Source: Kaistella solincola
GTDB taxonomy: Bacteria > Bacteroidota > Bacteroidia > Flavobacteriales > Weeksellaceae
NCBI RefSeq assembly: GCF_000812875.1
Contig: NZ_JSYK01000002.1
Coordinates: 434,001 to 498,000 of the forward strand
Length of the DNA stretch: 64,000 bases
Direction: 5' to 3'
The position numbers and the translations under genes were made by a program. Below, in pieces: positions 8,617-16,620 of the stretch. The notes under the pieces are model-generated. The model searched no databases. It had not been told where the DNA came from and was given only the letters and a program-made list of their open reading frames with translations. Every line of letters starts with the position of its first letter. Positions within the stretch are counted from its first letter, which is position 1.

Positions 8617-8997
8617 TTATTTTGCGCTGCTGCACAACTTCAAAAAGTTGTTTTCGAGCGTTTTGAAATCCTCAGGTTTTTTAGGTGAAATCCAGAAAAT
8701 CATAGAAATGGAATTTTTGCCAAATTTCGCTATAAATTCTTCTTTGTTTAAGCGGTAAGCTTCGCGCAACAATCTTTTAACACGATTACGGTCCACGGCT
8801 TTTTTGAAATATCTTTTAGAAACTGAAACACCGACTTTCTGCGTGGTATAAGCAAAACCTTCTTGTGGTCTTTGGTCAAAATTCAGGGTTATAATGCGTA
8901 AATTTTCTGAAGTTGTCCACTTCCCTTTTTGAAAAAGTAGATCAATTTCTTTTTTCTGTTTTAATTTTTCGGCTTTCGGATAGCTAAATTCACTCAT
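8617..8997 (-). CDS. rnpA: Ribonuclease P protein component
   Basis: The 126-residue basic protein assists RNase P RNA in tRNA 5' maturation. The RNR signature is present as AVDRNRVKRLLREAYR. The N-terminal LKQKKEIDLLFQKGKW and the central VGVSVSKRYFKKA are standard. It is the last gene of a minus-strand operon tatD-tcdA-rnpA and overlaps tcdA by 8 nt. In many bacteria rnpA follows rpmH near dnaA; neither is here, so the usual linkage is broken. Confidence 0.95.
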   Translation of the reverse strand: MSEFSYPKAEKLKQKKEIDLLFQKGKWTTSENLRIITLNFDQRPQEGFAYTTQKVGVSVSKRYFKKAVDRNRVKRLLREAYRLNKEEFIAKFGKNSISMIFWISPKKPEDFKTLENNFLKLCSSAK

Positions 8998-9718
8998 CTT
9001 TTTTAATCAGATATTTAATGACTTCAGCTGCGGCGTAAAGCCCGAAAAGTGCTGGAATATAAGAAATGGTTCCGTAAAATGAACGTTTGTAATTGGTGCC
9101 GTCCGTTAATTTCAAGCTGTTTTCATCCTGAATTTCGGTTGAGAAAACGCAGCGCACGCCTTTGTCTATATTTTCTTTTTTCAGGCGTTTCCGAACTTGC
9201 TTTGCCAAAAAGCAACTTTGCGTTTTGTGAATGTCGCGAACCAAAACTTTCGAAGGATCTAATTTTCCGCCTGCGCCCATACAGCTTACGATCTTTACTT
9301 TTTTGCGCCGCGCACTTTTAATTAAATTGATTTTCGGTGAAACGCTGTCGATGCAATCCAAAACATAATCGAAATCCTGATCATTGAAAATATTTTCCAT
9401 GTCTTCGGGATTCAGGAACTGGTTTTTTCTGGTAAGTTTCAGTTCCGGATTGATGTCCAAAAGCCGGTCCCCTACCAATTCAACCTTAGATTTTCCCACC
9501 GTGGACTGCAAAGCCGGAAGTTGGCGGTTGATATTGGTAAGATCCACCACGTCGCCGTCAACAATCGTCATTTTTCCGACACCTGCGCGCGCTAAAAATT
9601 CTGCCGCAAAGGAACCGACACCTCCCAAACCAACAACCAAACAGTTGGCATTTTTCAGCTTCGTTATGCCGTCTTCGGTAATCAAGAGCTCGGTGCGCTC
9701 CAGCCAGTCTTTTTTCAT
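8990..9718 (-). CDS. tcdA: tRNA threonylcarbamoyladenosine dehydratase (ThiF/E1-like)
   Basis: The 242-residue protein is an E1-like adenylating enzyme that cyclises t6A37 to ct6A in ANN-decoding tRNAs. The nucleotide-binding loop GLGGVGS is at 30-36, followed by DGDVVDLTNINRQ and the D-C-I-D-S motif. Length matches TcdA and is shorter than MoeB or ThiF with rhodanese domains. Linkage with tatD and rnpA places it among tRNA-processing genes. Overlaps of 4 nt with tatD and 8 nt with rnpA indicate one transcript. Confidence 0.88.
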   Translation of the reverse strand: MKKDWLERTELLITEDGITKLKNANCLVVGLGGVGSFAAEFLARAGVGKMTIVDGDVVDLTNINRQLPALQSTVGKSKVELVGDRLLDINPELKLTRKNQFLNPEDMENIFNDQDFDYVLDCIDSVSPKINLIKSARRKKVKIVSCMGAGGKLDPSKVLVRDIHKTQSCFLAKQVRKRLKKENIDKGVRCVFSTEIQDENSLKLTDGTNYKRSFYGTISYIPALFGLYAAAEVIKYLIKKDE

Positions 9719-10350
9719 AAAATGTCGGGAATATTAAAAATTTTTAGATTTTGATAAATCTGATTTTTTAGGTCTTGTAAGAGCAAATTTTTCAGTTTAG
9801 CAACTTTTAAATAAAGCATTTCGAGATTAAAATCAGCTGAATCTGTTTCAAGAAAAGTTTTTTCCAGTGGAAAATCTTCTACAAACTGCTGCAAATTTAC
9901 ATCATGCAAAACCGATTTACCAAAACTTAAATAAAATTCCTGTTTCAAAAGCTCTTCGCCAATGCTTTTTTTCCTGTTATATCCGTGAAAAATTACGGGG
10001 ACTTCGGCATTTTTCAGCAGCGAAACCACTTGCGAATATCTACGGACGCAATGTATAATTAATGGTTTGCGGATTTTATTAGCGAGGTTAATTTGAAATT
10101 TAAATATTTTTTCCTGGTTTTCACGTGGAATATTTATTAAACCGTCTAAACCACATTCACCGATTGCGACGCAGTTTTTGTGCTGCGCTATTTCTTCTAA
10201 CCAAAGCAGATTTTCTTCTGAAATATTTTCGCTTTTGTTTGGATGAATTCCGGCCGAAAAATAATTTTCAGTGGTAGTTTCGAGAAAATTCAGGTTATAA
10301 ATGCCGTTTTTTTTCTCCGGCTGATGGTGGTGAAAATCAAAAAATTCCAT
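9715..10350 (-). CDS. TatD-family metal-dependent hydrolase
   Basis: The 211-residue protein is short for TatD (about 250-260). The metal sites are recognisable: FHHH at 6-9, GECGLDG near 72, IHCVRR near 105, FHGYNR near 127 and ETDSAD near 170. TatD proteins are TIM-barrel nucleases or deoxyribonuclease-like enzymes. It is the first gene of the operon with tcdA and rnpA. Specific substrate cannot be assigned. It contains a parS-like 13/16 match at about 10127-10142, probably coincidental. Confidence 0.82.
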   Translation of the reverse strand: MEFFDFHHHQPEKKNGIYNLNFLETTTENYFSAGIHPNKSENISEENLLWLEEIAQHKNCVAIGECGLDGLINIPRENQEKIFKFQINLANKIRKPLIIHCVRRYSQVVSLLKNAEVPVIFHGYNRKKSIGEELLKQEFYLSFGKSVLHDVNLQQFVEDFPLEKTFLETDSADFNLEMLYLKVAKLKNLLLQDLKNQIYQNLKIFNIPDIL

Positions 10351-10404
10351 GTTTAAAAGTATAAATTTAGCTTAATTGTATTAAACGGTTGTTTTAAAAT
10401 TCCC

Positions 10405-10412
10405 TAACTTTA
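10405..10412 (+). promoter_or_regulatory. Weak -7 element before the tetR gene
   Basis: TAACTTTA lies 16 nt before the ATG. The final base departs from consensus and no TTG is correctly spaced. Confidence 0.3.
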
Positions 10413-10428
10413 CTCGAAACTACACCTG

Positions 10429-11058
10429 ATGAAAAAAAAATTTACTGATAAACAGATTCATATTCTTAATGTTGCGGAAAAACTCATCGCAAAAAAAGGA
10501 TTTGAAGGAACCTCCGTTCGGGATATTTCCACGAGCGCGAACATTAATGTCGCGATGATTTCGTATTATTTTGGTTCGAAGGAAAAGATGATGTCTTATC
10601 TGTATCGCTTCCGCGTTCAGAAAACCCGGGAAAGCTTTGCAGAATTTGCAGAAATCATCCGTGATGGAAAACCGGAAATGCAGATGAAAGAGCTTATAAA
10701 ATATGTGGTAAATCAGCTATTTAAATTTAATTATTTTCATGGTTTCGTCACTCAGGAACTGCGTCATACCGAGCATTTGAAAGACGATTTACTGGAATTT
10801 TACAACACTTTTACGGCAAAAATTGATGGTGTCATAAAAAAAGGTGTTGCAAGCGGCGTATTTCATAATGCACCAAAACCGGAAGATATTTTAACCTTAA
10901 TTGTCGGTTCATCGCTGTTCGTCATCCGCAATAAAAATTTCTACGAAATGTATGTTACCGGCGACGAAGAAAATTACCTGGAAGATGCCGAAAAAAAAGT
11001 GCTGGCAAACTTGCTGGTAACGGTGTTTTCGCTTTTGGGCTATCAAACAACCAATTAA
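10429..11058 (+). CDS. TetR/AcrR family transcriptional regulator
   Basis: The 209-residue protein begins with a TetR helix-turn-helix: ILNVAEKLIAKKGFEGTSVRDI, then INVAMISYYFGSKEKMM (about residues 10-55). The C-terminal domain is all-helical and variable, as expected for ligand binding. It is divergent from tatD and followed by bamD, with no adjacent efflux pump, so its target is not evident. The FGSKEKMMSYLY stretch is a good match to recognition-helix ends in the family. Confidence 0.88.
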   Translation: MKKKFTDKQIHILNVAEKLIAKKGFEGTSVRDISTSANINVAMISYYFGSKEKMMSYLYRFRVQKTRESFAEFAEIIRDGKPEMQMKELIKYVVNQLFKFNYFHGFVTQELRHTEHLKDDLLEFYNTFTAKIDGVIKKGVASGVFHNAPKPEDILTLIVGSSLFVIRNKNFYEMYVTGDEENYLEDAEKKVLANLLVTVFSLLGYQTTN

Positions 11059-11087
11059 TTAGTTAAATTATCATAAAAAAAAATCTA

Positions 11088-11110
11088 TTGACAAAAAAGT
11101 TATATTTTTG
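11088..11110 (+). promoter_or_regulatory. Promoter candidate of bamD
   Basis: TTGACA begins at 11088 and TATTTTTG is at 11103-11110, followed by GCACAC. The gap of 12 nt is shorter than the usual 19, so only the -7 element is firm. Confidence 0.5.
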
Positions 11111-11160
11111 CACACTGAACCGCGGAAATTAGAACTTATAATTTCTGCCATATTTTATTT

Positions 11161-12123
11161 ATGAAAAAATACCTGATCCTGTTTCTTGCCTTTATCGCCT
11201 TAGCTGCCTGTAACAAACAGCAGGAACTGGCGCTGAAAAGTGCAGATAAAGATTATATTCTAAAAGTAGCGAACGAAAACTTTGCCAACAAAAAGTGGGC
11301 AGACGCGCTTGTTTTATACGAAAGACTTTCGAATCTGGTTGCGGGTACAGACGACGCGCCGAATGTGGTTTATAATTCTGCTTACGCCAATTATTACGAT
11401 AAAAATTACAAATTGGCCGGTCACCAGTTCAAGAATTTTGCTGTTACTTTCCCGCAGGATCCACGAGTAGAAGACGCTGCATATATGTCTGCGCTTTGCT
11501 ATTATGAAGGAAGTCTGGATTATAATCTGGATCAAAGTAACACTGAACTCGCGATTAATGAAATGCAAAATTTCCTGAACAATTATCCGAATTCTGAAAA
11601 ATCTAAAAACATCAACGAACTTATTGATGAGCTGACGTATAAATTGGAATTTAAAGCCTACGAAAACGCCAGACAATATTTTAAAATGGCGGATTATAAA
11701 GCATCAAGCACAGCTTTTGAAAATGTTTTAAATGATTTTCCAAGTACAAAGCTTCGCACAAAAATCTACGATTATATTTTGAAATCGAAATATGAACTGG
11801 CTGTAAATTCTATCTACGACTTGAAAAAAGACCGGCTGGAAGAAGCCAGCACTTTTGCAAAACAGGTAGAACGCGAAATGCCGGACAGCGAACTGTCTAA
11901 AACTGCAGCTGACCTTCGCGCTAAACTTCAGAAAGAAAAAGAAAATTTTGCTGAAGTGGAGAAAAAAGTAGAAGCCAGAAAAATAGAACTCGCTGAGAAA
12001 CAAAAAGAAGCCGAAGCTCAGCAAAACGCGGAAAAAGACCGCCGCGACGCCGAAAAAAAAGCGCGTGAAATGAAAAAAGATAGCGCAAGTGCTGCTAATG
12101 CCGTAGCCGCGCCATCTTTTTAA
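11161..12123 (+). CDS. bamD: Outer membrane assembly lipoprotein BamD
   Basis: The 320-residue lipoprotein has its lipobox cysteine at Cys17 (LAAC). TPR-type helical repeats run from about 33 to 215, including KKWADALVLYERL and DYKASSTAFENVLNDFP. The last 80 residues form a charged, probably coiled-coil tail rich in Glu, Lys and Ala, a common extension in Bacteroidota BamD. BamD acts with BamA in inserting beta-barrel proteins. It precedes rpoZ, coaBC, porD and recN, an order I recall as common in flavobacteria. Confidence 0.85.
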   Translation: MKKYLILFLAFIALAACNKQQELALKSADKDYILKVANENFANKKWADALVLYERLSNLVAGTDDAPNVVYNSAYANYYDKNYKLAGHQFKNFAVTFPQDPRVEDAAYMSALCYYEGSLDYNLDQSNTELAINEMQNFLNNYPNSEKSKNINELIDELTYKLEFKAYENARQYFKMADYKASSTAFENVLNDFPSTKLRTKIYDYILKSKYELAVNSIYDLKKDRLEEASTFAKQVEREMPDSELSKTAADLRAKLQKEKENFAEVEKKVEARKIELAEKQKEAEAQQNAEKDRRDAEKKAREMKKDSASAANAVAAPSF

Positions 12124-12139
12124 ATTCAAAGATAATACG

Positions 12140-12147
12140 TATATTTG
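12140..12147 (+). promoter_or_regulatory. -7 element for rpoZ
   Basis: TATATTTG matches the consensus and lies 29 nt before the ATG. Confidence 0.55.
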
Positions 12148-12176
12148 CAAACTCTAAATATAACAACCAACTGAAA

Positions 12177-12500
12177 ATGAGCGTAAAAGATTCTAAAGCC
12201 GAATTAAGTACAATTACTTACGACCGGGATAAAATTGAACAAAATGTAGGTTCTATCTATGAAGCGATTGTGGTGATGGGCAAAAGAGCAGAACAAATCA
12301 ACGCTGAAATCCGCTCTGAACTTCACAATAAACTGGATGAATTTGCGGTGCACAACTCTACTTTGGAAGAAGTTTTCGAAAATAAAGAACAGATTGAAAT
12401 CTCCAAACATTATGAAAAGCTTCCAAAACCAACGTCAATTGCCATCAGAGAATGGTTAGATGACGAGATTTACTACAGAAAAACAGAAGACAGAAACTAA
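12177..12500 (+). CDS. rpoZ: RNA polymerase omega subunit, Rpb6-like type of Bacteroidota
   Basis: The 107-residue protein contains the omega/Rpb6 core (DKIEQNVGSIYEAIVVMGKRAEQINAEI), in which a conserved basic-aromatic pattern contacts the beta' subunit. It is longer than E. coli omega (91) and has the acidic C-terminal extension usual in Bacteroidota. It lies between bamD and coaBC, with a strong terminator after it. Confidence 0.85.
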   Translation: MSVKDSKAELSTITYDRDKIEQNVGSIYEAIVVMGKRAEQINAEIRSELHNKLDEFAVHNSTLEEVFENKEQIEISKHYEKLPKPTSIAIREWLDDEIYYRKTEDRN

Positions 12501-12525
12501 TTATTTATTTCTTAATTATTATAAA

Positions 12526-12555
12526 GTCACAAGCCGCTTCGGTTTGTGGCTTTTT
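12526..12555 (+). terminator. Terminator of rpoZ
   Basis: An 11-bp stem (12526-12536 with 12540-12550) with two wobble pairs and a three-base CTT loop precedes TTTTT. Confidence 0.85.
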
Positions 12556-12602
12556 CTTTACGCCACTTCGGACTGCCGGGCTTTTGTTTGACAAAATTTA
12601 AG

Positions 12603-12610
12603 TAAATTCG
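12603..12610 (+). promoter_or_regulatory. -7 element for coaBC
   Basis: TAAATTCG is close to consensus. TTG at 12584-12586 is 16 nt upstream. Confidence 0.4.
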
Positions 12611-12631
12611 TTTCACCTTAAAATTGAGTTC

Positions 12632-13828
12632 ATGACACTTCAGGGCAAAAATATTCTCATTTGCATTTCCGGCGGCATTGCTGCCTATAAAATCACGTAT
12701 CTCGTTCGGGATTTTATAAAAAAAGGTGCTGAAGTTCAGGTTCTGATGACGCCGTCGGCGGAAAATTTCGTTTCTAAACTTACACTTTCCACACTATCAA
12801 AAAAGCCGGTTTTCAGTGATTTTTATTCTGAAAACGGCACATGGAACAATCATGTGGAACTGGCTTTGTGGGCGGATGTTATTTTAATGGCACCATGCAC
12901 CGCGAACACTTTGGCTAAAATGGTGCACGGCATGTGTGACAGCCTGGTTTTAGCAACGTATATGTCTGCAAAATGTCCTGTTTTCATCGCGCCTGCAATG
13001 GATTTAGATATGTATCAGCATCCATCAACAAAGCAGAATTTGGAATTGGCGGAAGATTTCGGGCATCACGTTATTCCTGCGGAATTTGGCGAATTGGCGA
13101 GCGGACTTTCCGGTCAGGGTAGAATGGCGGAACCGGAAACCATTTCACAAATTATTGAAGAATTCTTTAATGCTAAAAAAACTTTAGCCGGAAAAACTGT
13201 GCTGATTACGGCCGGACCGACGCATGAACAGATCGATCCCGTAAGGTTTATCGGCAATCATTCGTCGGGAAAAATGGGTTTTGCAATTGCCGAAGAAGCA
13301 GCGAAGCGTGGCGCAAAAGTCATTTTGATTTCCGGACCGAGCGCTGAAAATACAAATCACGAAAATATAGCCGTTTACCGGGTAAAATCTGCGAAGGAAA
13401 TGTTTTCGAAAGTTTTTGAGTTTTACGAACATGTGGACATTGCAATTGCAAGCGCAGCCGTGGCAGATTACGCGCCGAAAGACATCGCTTCCGAAAAAAT
13501 AAAAAAGAAAGAAGATTTTTTAACGCTTGAACTGGTGAAAAATCCGGATATTCTGAAAACGATGGGTGAGCGGAAAAGAAACCAGTTTTTGGTGGGTTTT
13601 GCTTTGGAAACCGAAAATGAAGAAGAAAATGCCAAAGTAAAACTGCTGAAAAAAAATCTGGATATGATTGTATTGAATTCGCTGCGCGACAAAGGTGCAG
13701 GTTTTCAGGGAACTACAAATAAAATTAAAATTTTAACCAGCGATTCGCTTCTGGAATTTTCATTAAAATCAAAAAAAGAAGTCGCCAAAGATCTCCTGAA
13801 TTTCGTGGAAAAACAGCTGGTGAAATAA
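12632..13828 (+). CDS. coaBC: Phosphopantothenoylcysteine decarboxylase / synthetase (coenzyme A synthesis)
   Basis: The 398-residue bifunctional protein couples 4'-phosphopantothenate to cysteine (CoaB, C-terminal) and decarboxylates the product using FMN (CoaC, N-terminal). In CoaC, ISGGIAAYK (12-20), the catalytic His75 (NHVELA) and PCTANT (88-93) are present. The usual PxMNxxMW reads PAMDLDMY (121-128), and the mobile-flap Cys of E. coli is replaced by Ser157 (ASGLSGQGRM). CoaB starts near 185 with the ITAGPTHEQIDPVRFIGNHSSGK segment. Length is standard. The gene is followed by porD 31 nt later. Confidence 0.93.
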   Translation: MTLQGKNILICISGGIAAYKITYLVRDFIKKGAEVQVLMTPSAENFVSKLTLSTLSKKPVFSDFYSENGTWNNHVELALWADVILMAPCTANTLAKMVHGMCDSLVLATYMSAKCPVFIAPAMDLDMYQHPSTKQNLELAEDFGHHVIPAEFGELASGLSGQGRMAEPETISQIIEEFFNAKKTLAGKTVLITAGPTHEQIDPVRFIGNHSSGKMGFAIAEEAAKRGAKVILISGPSAENTNHENIAVYRVKSAKEMFSKVFEFYEHVDIAIASAAVADYAPKDIASEKIKKKEDFLTLELVKNPDILKTMGERKRNQFLVGFALETENEEENAKVKLLKKNLDMIVLNSLRDKGAGFQGTTNKIKILTSDSLLEFSLKSKKEVAKDLLNFVEKQLVK

Positions 13829-13859
13829 TACACCGAAATTTCCGTTTCAAATTTTACAA

Positions 13860-14765
13860 ATGAAGAAATCTTTTACATTTTTAAGTCTTTTTTTTGCATT
13901 TCACCTCAGCTTTTCGCAGGAAATTCTGGCGAACGTTCAGGTGAATTCTCAGCAAATTGCCGGCAGTAACACGCAGGTTTTTCAAACTTTAGAAAAAAGT
14001 CTGCGCGACTTCATCAACAATACCAGCTGGACCGGCAAAAAATTACAGAACTTCGAAAAGATTAAATGTAATTTTTCCATCGTGATAACAGAAAGACCCG
14101 GAAACAGCAATTTTAAAGGAAGCATCGTGGTGCAGGCCGTTCGCCCGGTTTTTAACACGACTTACGAAACGCCGCTTTTAAACCTGAACGACACCAATTT
14201 CACATTCGATTATACCGAAAATGAAAACCTGGTTTTCAATGAAAGACAGTTTTCCGGTAAAAACCTCATCGATGTGGTGAGCTTTTATGTTTACACGATT
14301 TTGGGTTACGACGGCGACAGTTTTCGCGCACGTGGCGGCCAGGAATGGTTTGAAAAAGCGCTGAAAATCTCAAACAATTCTCAAAACCAAAACTTTGCCG
14401 GCTGGTCGCTGCTGGAAGGTCCGAGAACACGAGCAACATTAATTGATAATATTTTGAAACCTGAGCAAAATACCCTTCGAAATGTTTTTTATACGTATCA
14501 CCGCGCGGGATTGGATAATCTGGGAAAACAGGACCAAACACCCGCGAAAAAAATTATTGCCGATGCTTTGCTGCAGCTGAAAGTGTACGAAGATAATTTT
14601 CAGATGAATTATCCGGTGAGCATTTTTATCGACACCAAAACACAGGAAATTTTCAGTATTTTCAACACCGGAACTAACCCCGGAATTAATATGGCGGAAC
14701 TTAAAGCGCTTTTCACCACACTATCACCAAAAGATATTGACACCAAATGGAGTAAGTGGAAATAG
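13860..14765 (+). CDS. porD: PorD / DUF4835 family protein, type IX secretion-associated
   Basis: The 301-residue exported protein has a signal peptide ending LSFSQ (residue 20). The family pattern is clear: QEILANVQVNSQQI at the mature start, WTGKKLQNFEKIKC, FYVYTILGYDGDSF, and a C-terminal KDIDTKWSKWK. The family is known as DUF4835 and includes PorD, a component linked to the type IX secretion system of Bacteroidota. It lies between coaBC and recN, the order usual for this family. No other type IX gene is in the window. Confidence 0.85.
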   Translation: MKKSFTFLSLFFAFHLSFSQEILANVQVNSQQIAGSNTQVFQTLEKSLRDFINNTSWTGKKLQNFEKIKCNFSIVITERPGNSNFKGSIVVQAVRPVFNTTYETPLLNLNDTNFTFDYTENENLVFNERQFSGKNLIDVVSFYVYTILGYDGDSFRARGGQEWFEKALKISNNSQNQNFAGWSLLEGPRTRATLIDNILKPEQNTLRNVFYTYHRAGLDNLGKQDQTPAKKIIADALLQLKVYEDNFQMNYPVSIFIDTKTQEIFSIFNTGTNPGINMAELKALFTTLSPKDIDTKWSKWK

Positions 14766-14778
14766 CAAAAATTACCGC

Positions 14779-14797
14779 TTATTTTGCCCAAATTTTT
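14779..14797. repeat. Degenerate family-'P' palindrome
   Basis: A short TTATTTTGCCCAAATTTTTT sequence resembles one arm of the family. The gap 14766-14923 otherwise holds only the recN promoter. Confidence 0.3.
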
Positions 14798-14855
14798 TGG
14801 TTTAAAAATTTTTTACAATTGGCATTATTGTAGCTGTTTCCGTATTTTTTGCGGT

Positions 14856-14885
14856 TTGACGGTGTTTTTTAATATCGTAAATTCG
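14856..14885 (+). promoter_or_regulatory. Promoter of recN
   Basis: TTG at 14856-14858 and TAAATTCG at 14878-14885 are separated by 19 nt, a good match in spacing. Confidence 0.6.
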
Positions 14886-14923
14886 CATTCTGAATTTCAG
14901 ATTTCAAAATTGCTATTTAAACT

Positions 14924-16573
14924 ATGCTATCACGGATTTTCATTAAAAACTTCGCGCTTATAGATTCTCTTGAAATTACTTTAGACCAAGGTTTACAGGT
15001 AATTACGGGCGAAACCGGCGCAGGAAAATCCATTATTCTCGGCGCTTTACGCTTGATTTTGGGCGAAAGAGCCGATGTAAAAGTGCTGCAGAATTCTGAA
15101 AGCAAAAGTATTGCAGAAGCAGAATTTGTAGTGACTGAAAATTTTCGGAATTTTTTCGAGGAAAACGACCTGGATTTTGAAAAAAATACGGTCATCCGAC
15201 GGGAAATTTTACCAACCGGAAAATCGCGCGCTTTTGTAAACGATGTTCCCGTGACTTTGGAAACGCTGAAAAAACTGTCCGAAAAGCTTATTGATATTCA
15301 TTCGCAGTTCGAAACTTCAAATCTCTTCGATCAGGAATATCAGTTTCAAATGATTGACGGACTTTCGAAAAACAAAACCTTGGTTTTCAATTATCAGAAA
15401 GAATTTGAAATTTATAAAAAATGGGCAAAAGAGCTCGATATTTTTAAAAACCAACTTGCTGAAGGCAATAAAGAAAACGATTACAAAGCATTTTTACTCA
15501 CTGAGTTAAATGAGGTAAATCTGGATGAATTTGATTTGGAAGAAGTCCAGAACCAACTTTCAAAACAGGAAAATGCAGAAGCGATAGTAGAAAATCTTTC
15601 TTTAATTTTCAATAAAATGGATCAGGAAGAAATTGGTGTTCTGGATTCGCTGTTGGATGTAAAAACCAAACTCGGAAAAATTGCCGGTCTTTCGCACGAA
15701 TTTTCTAAAATCAGCGCGCGTTTTGAGGAAACTTTTGTTGAATTCAAAGATGTGCTTTTCGATCTTCAAAATCTGGCGGAACAGATGGAAACCGATCCGG
15801 AAGTTATTTTTGAACTGGGAAATCAGCTGAACAAGATAAATTCGCTGTTCCTGAAACACAAAGTAAATTCTGTAGAAGAATTACAGGCAATTCGCGACCA
15901 GCTTTTCTTGGAACAAAACGGTTTCGCGGATTTGGAAGTGACAATTTCTACACTTGAAACCGAAATTTCAAAGAAGAAAATTCAGTTAGAAAAATTAGCC
16001 GCTGAATTGTCCAAAAATCGTAAAAAAACAATTCCGGATTTCATTAATAAAATAGAAAAACTGCTGCATCAATTAGGTTTAGAAAAAGCCAAAATCGAAG
16101 TTCAGTTAACCGATTTAGAAAACTTTACGCCGCGCGGAAAAGAAAGTATTCAGCTTTTATTTCAGGCGAATTCCGGTTTTCCTTTAAAACCGATTCAAAC
16201 CGCAATTTCCGGTGGTGAAAGATCGCGCGTGATGCTTTCCATTAAAAAATTAATGGCTGAAAACACCGAATTGCCAACATTGATTTTAGATGAAATCGAC
16301 ACCGGAGTTTCCGGAAAAGTTGCAGAAGAAATCGGCAACGTAATGAAAGAAATGTCGGAAAATATGCAGCTCATTATCATCAGCCACCTTGCGCAGGTAG
16401 CTGCAAAAGGAAACAGCAATTATAAGGTGATCAAGCGGGAAATTTCCGGGAAAACCCAATCGACCATTATTCGCCTCAACGAAGAGGAAAAACTTCAGGA
16501 AATTGCGCAACTTCTTTCAGGCGCGCAAATTACCGAAGCTGCCGTTGCACAGGCGCGCGAATTAATGAAGTAA
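14924..16573 (+). CDS. recN: DNA repair protein RecN
   Basis: The 549-residue SMC-like ATPase works in double-strand break repair. Walker A is GETGAGKS (29-36). A coiled-coil-rich middle (about 150-390) follows. The signature ISGGERSRVMLSIK and Walker B TLILDEIDTGVSG are near the C-terminus, then the D-loop IISHLAQVAAKG. Length agrees with the family. It has its own promoter. Confidence 0.95.
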   Translation: MLSRIFIKNFALIDSLEITLDQGLQVITGETGAGKSIILGALRLILGERADVKVLQNSESKSIAEAEFVVTENFRNFFEENDLDFEKNTVIRREILPTGKSRAFVNDVPVTLETLKKLSEKLIDIHSQFETSNLFDQEYQFQMIDGLSKNKTLVFNYQKEFEIYKKWAKELDIFKNQLAEGNKENDYKAFLLTELNEVNLDEFDLEEVQNQLSKQENAEAIVENLSLIFNKMDQEEIGVLDSLLDVKTKLGKIAGLSHEFSKISARFEETFVEFKDVLFDLQNLAEQMETDPEVIFELGNQLNKINSLFLKHKVNSVEELQAIRDQLFLEQNGFADLEVTISTLETEISKKKIQLEKLAAELSKNRKKTIPDFINKIEKLLHQLGLEKAKIEVQLTDLENFTPRGKESIQLLFQANSGFPLKPIQTAISGGERSRVMLSIKKLMAENTELPTLILDEIDTGVSGKVAEEIGNVMKEMSENMQLIIISHLAQVAAKGNSNYKVIKREISGKTQSTIIRLNEEEKLQEIAQLLSGAQITEAAVAQARELMK

Positions 16574-16620
16574 ACTGTAACAAAACGCGGTTTTTGCGCA
16601 CTTATTAGCAAACAATCGCC

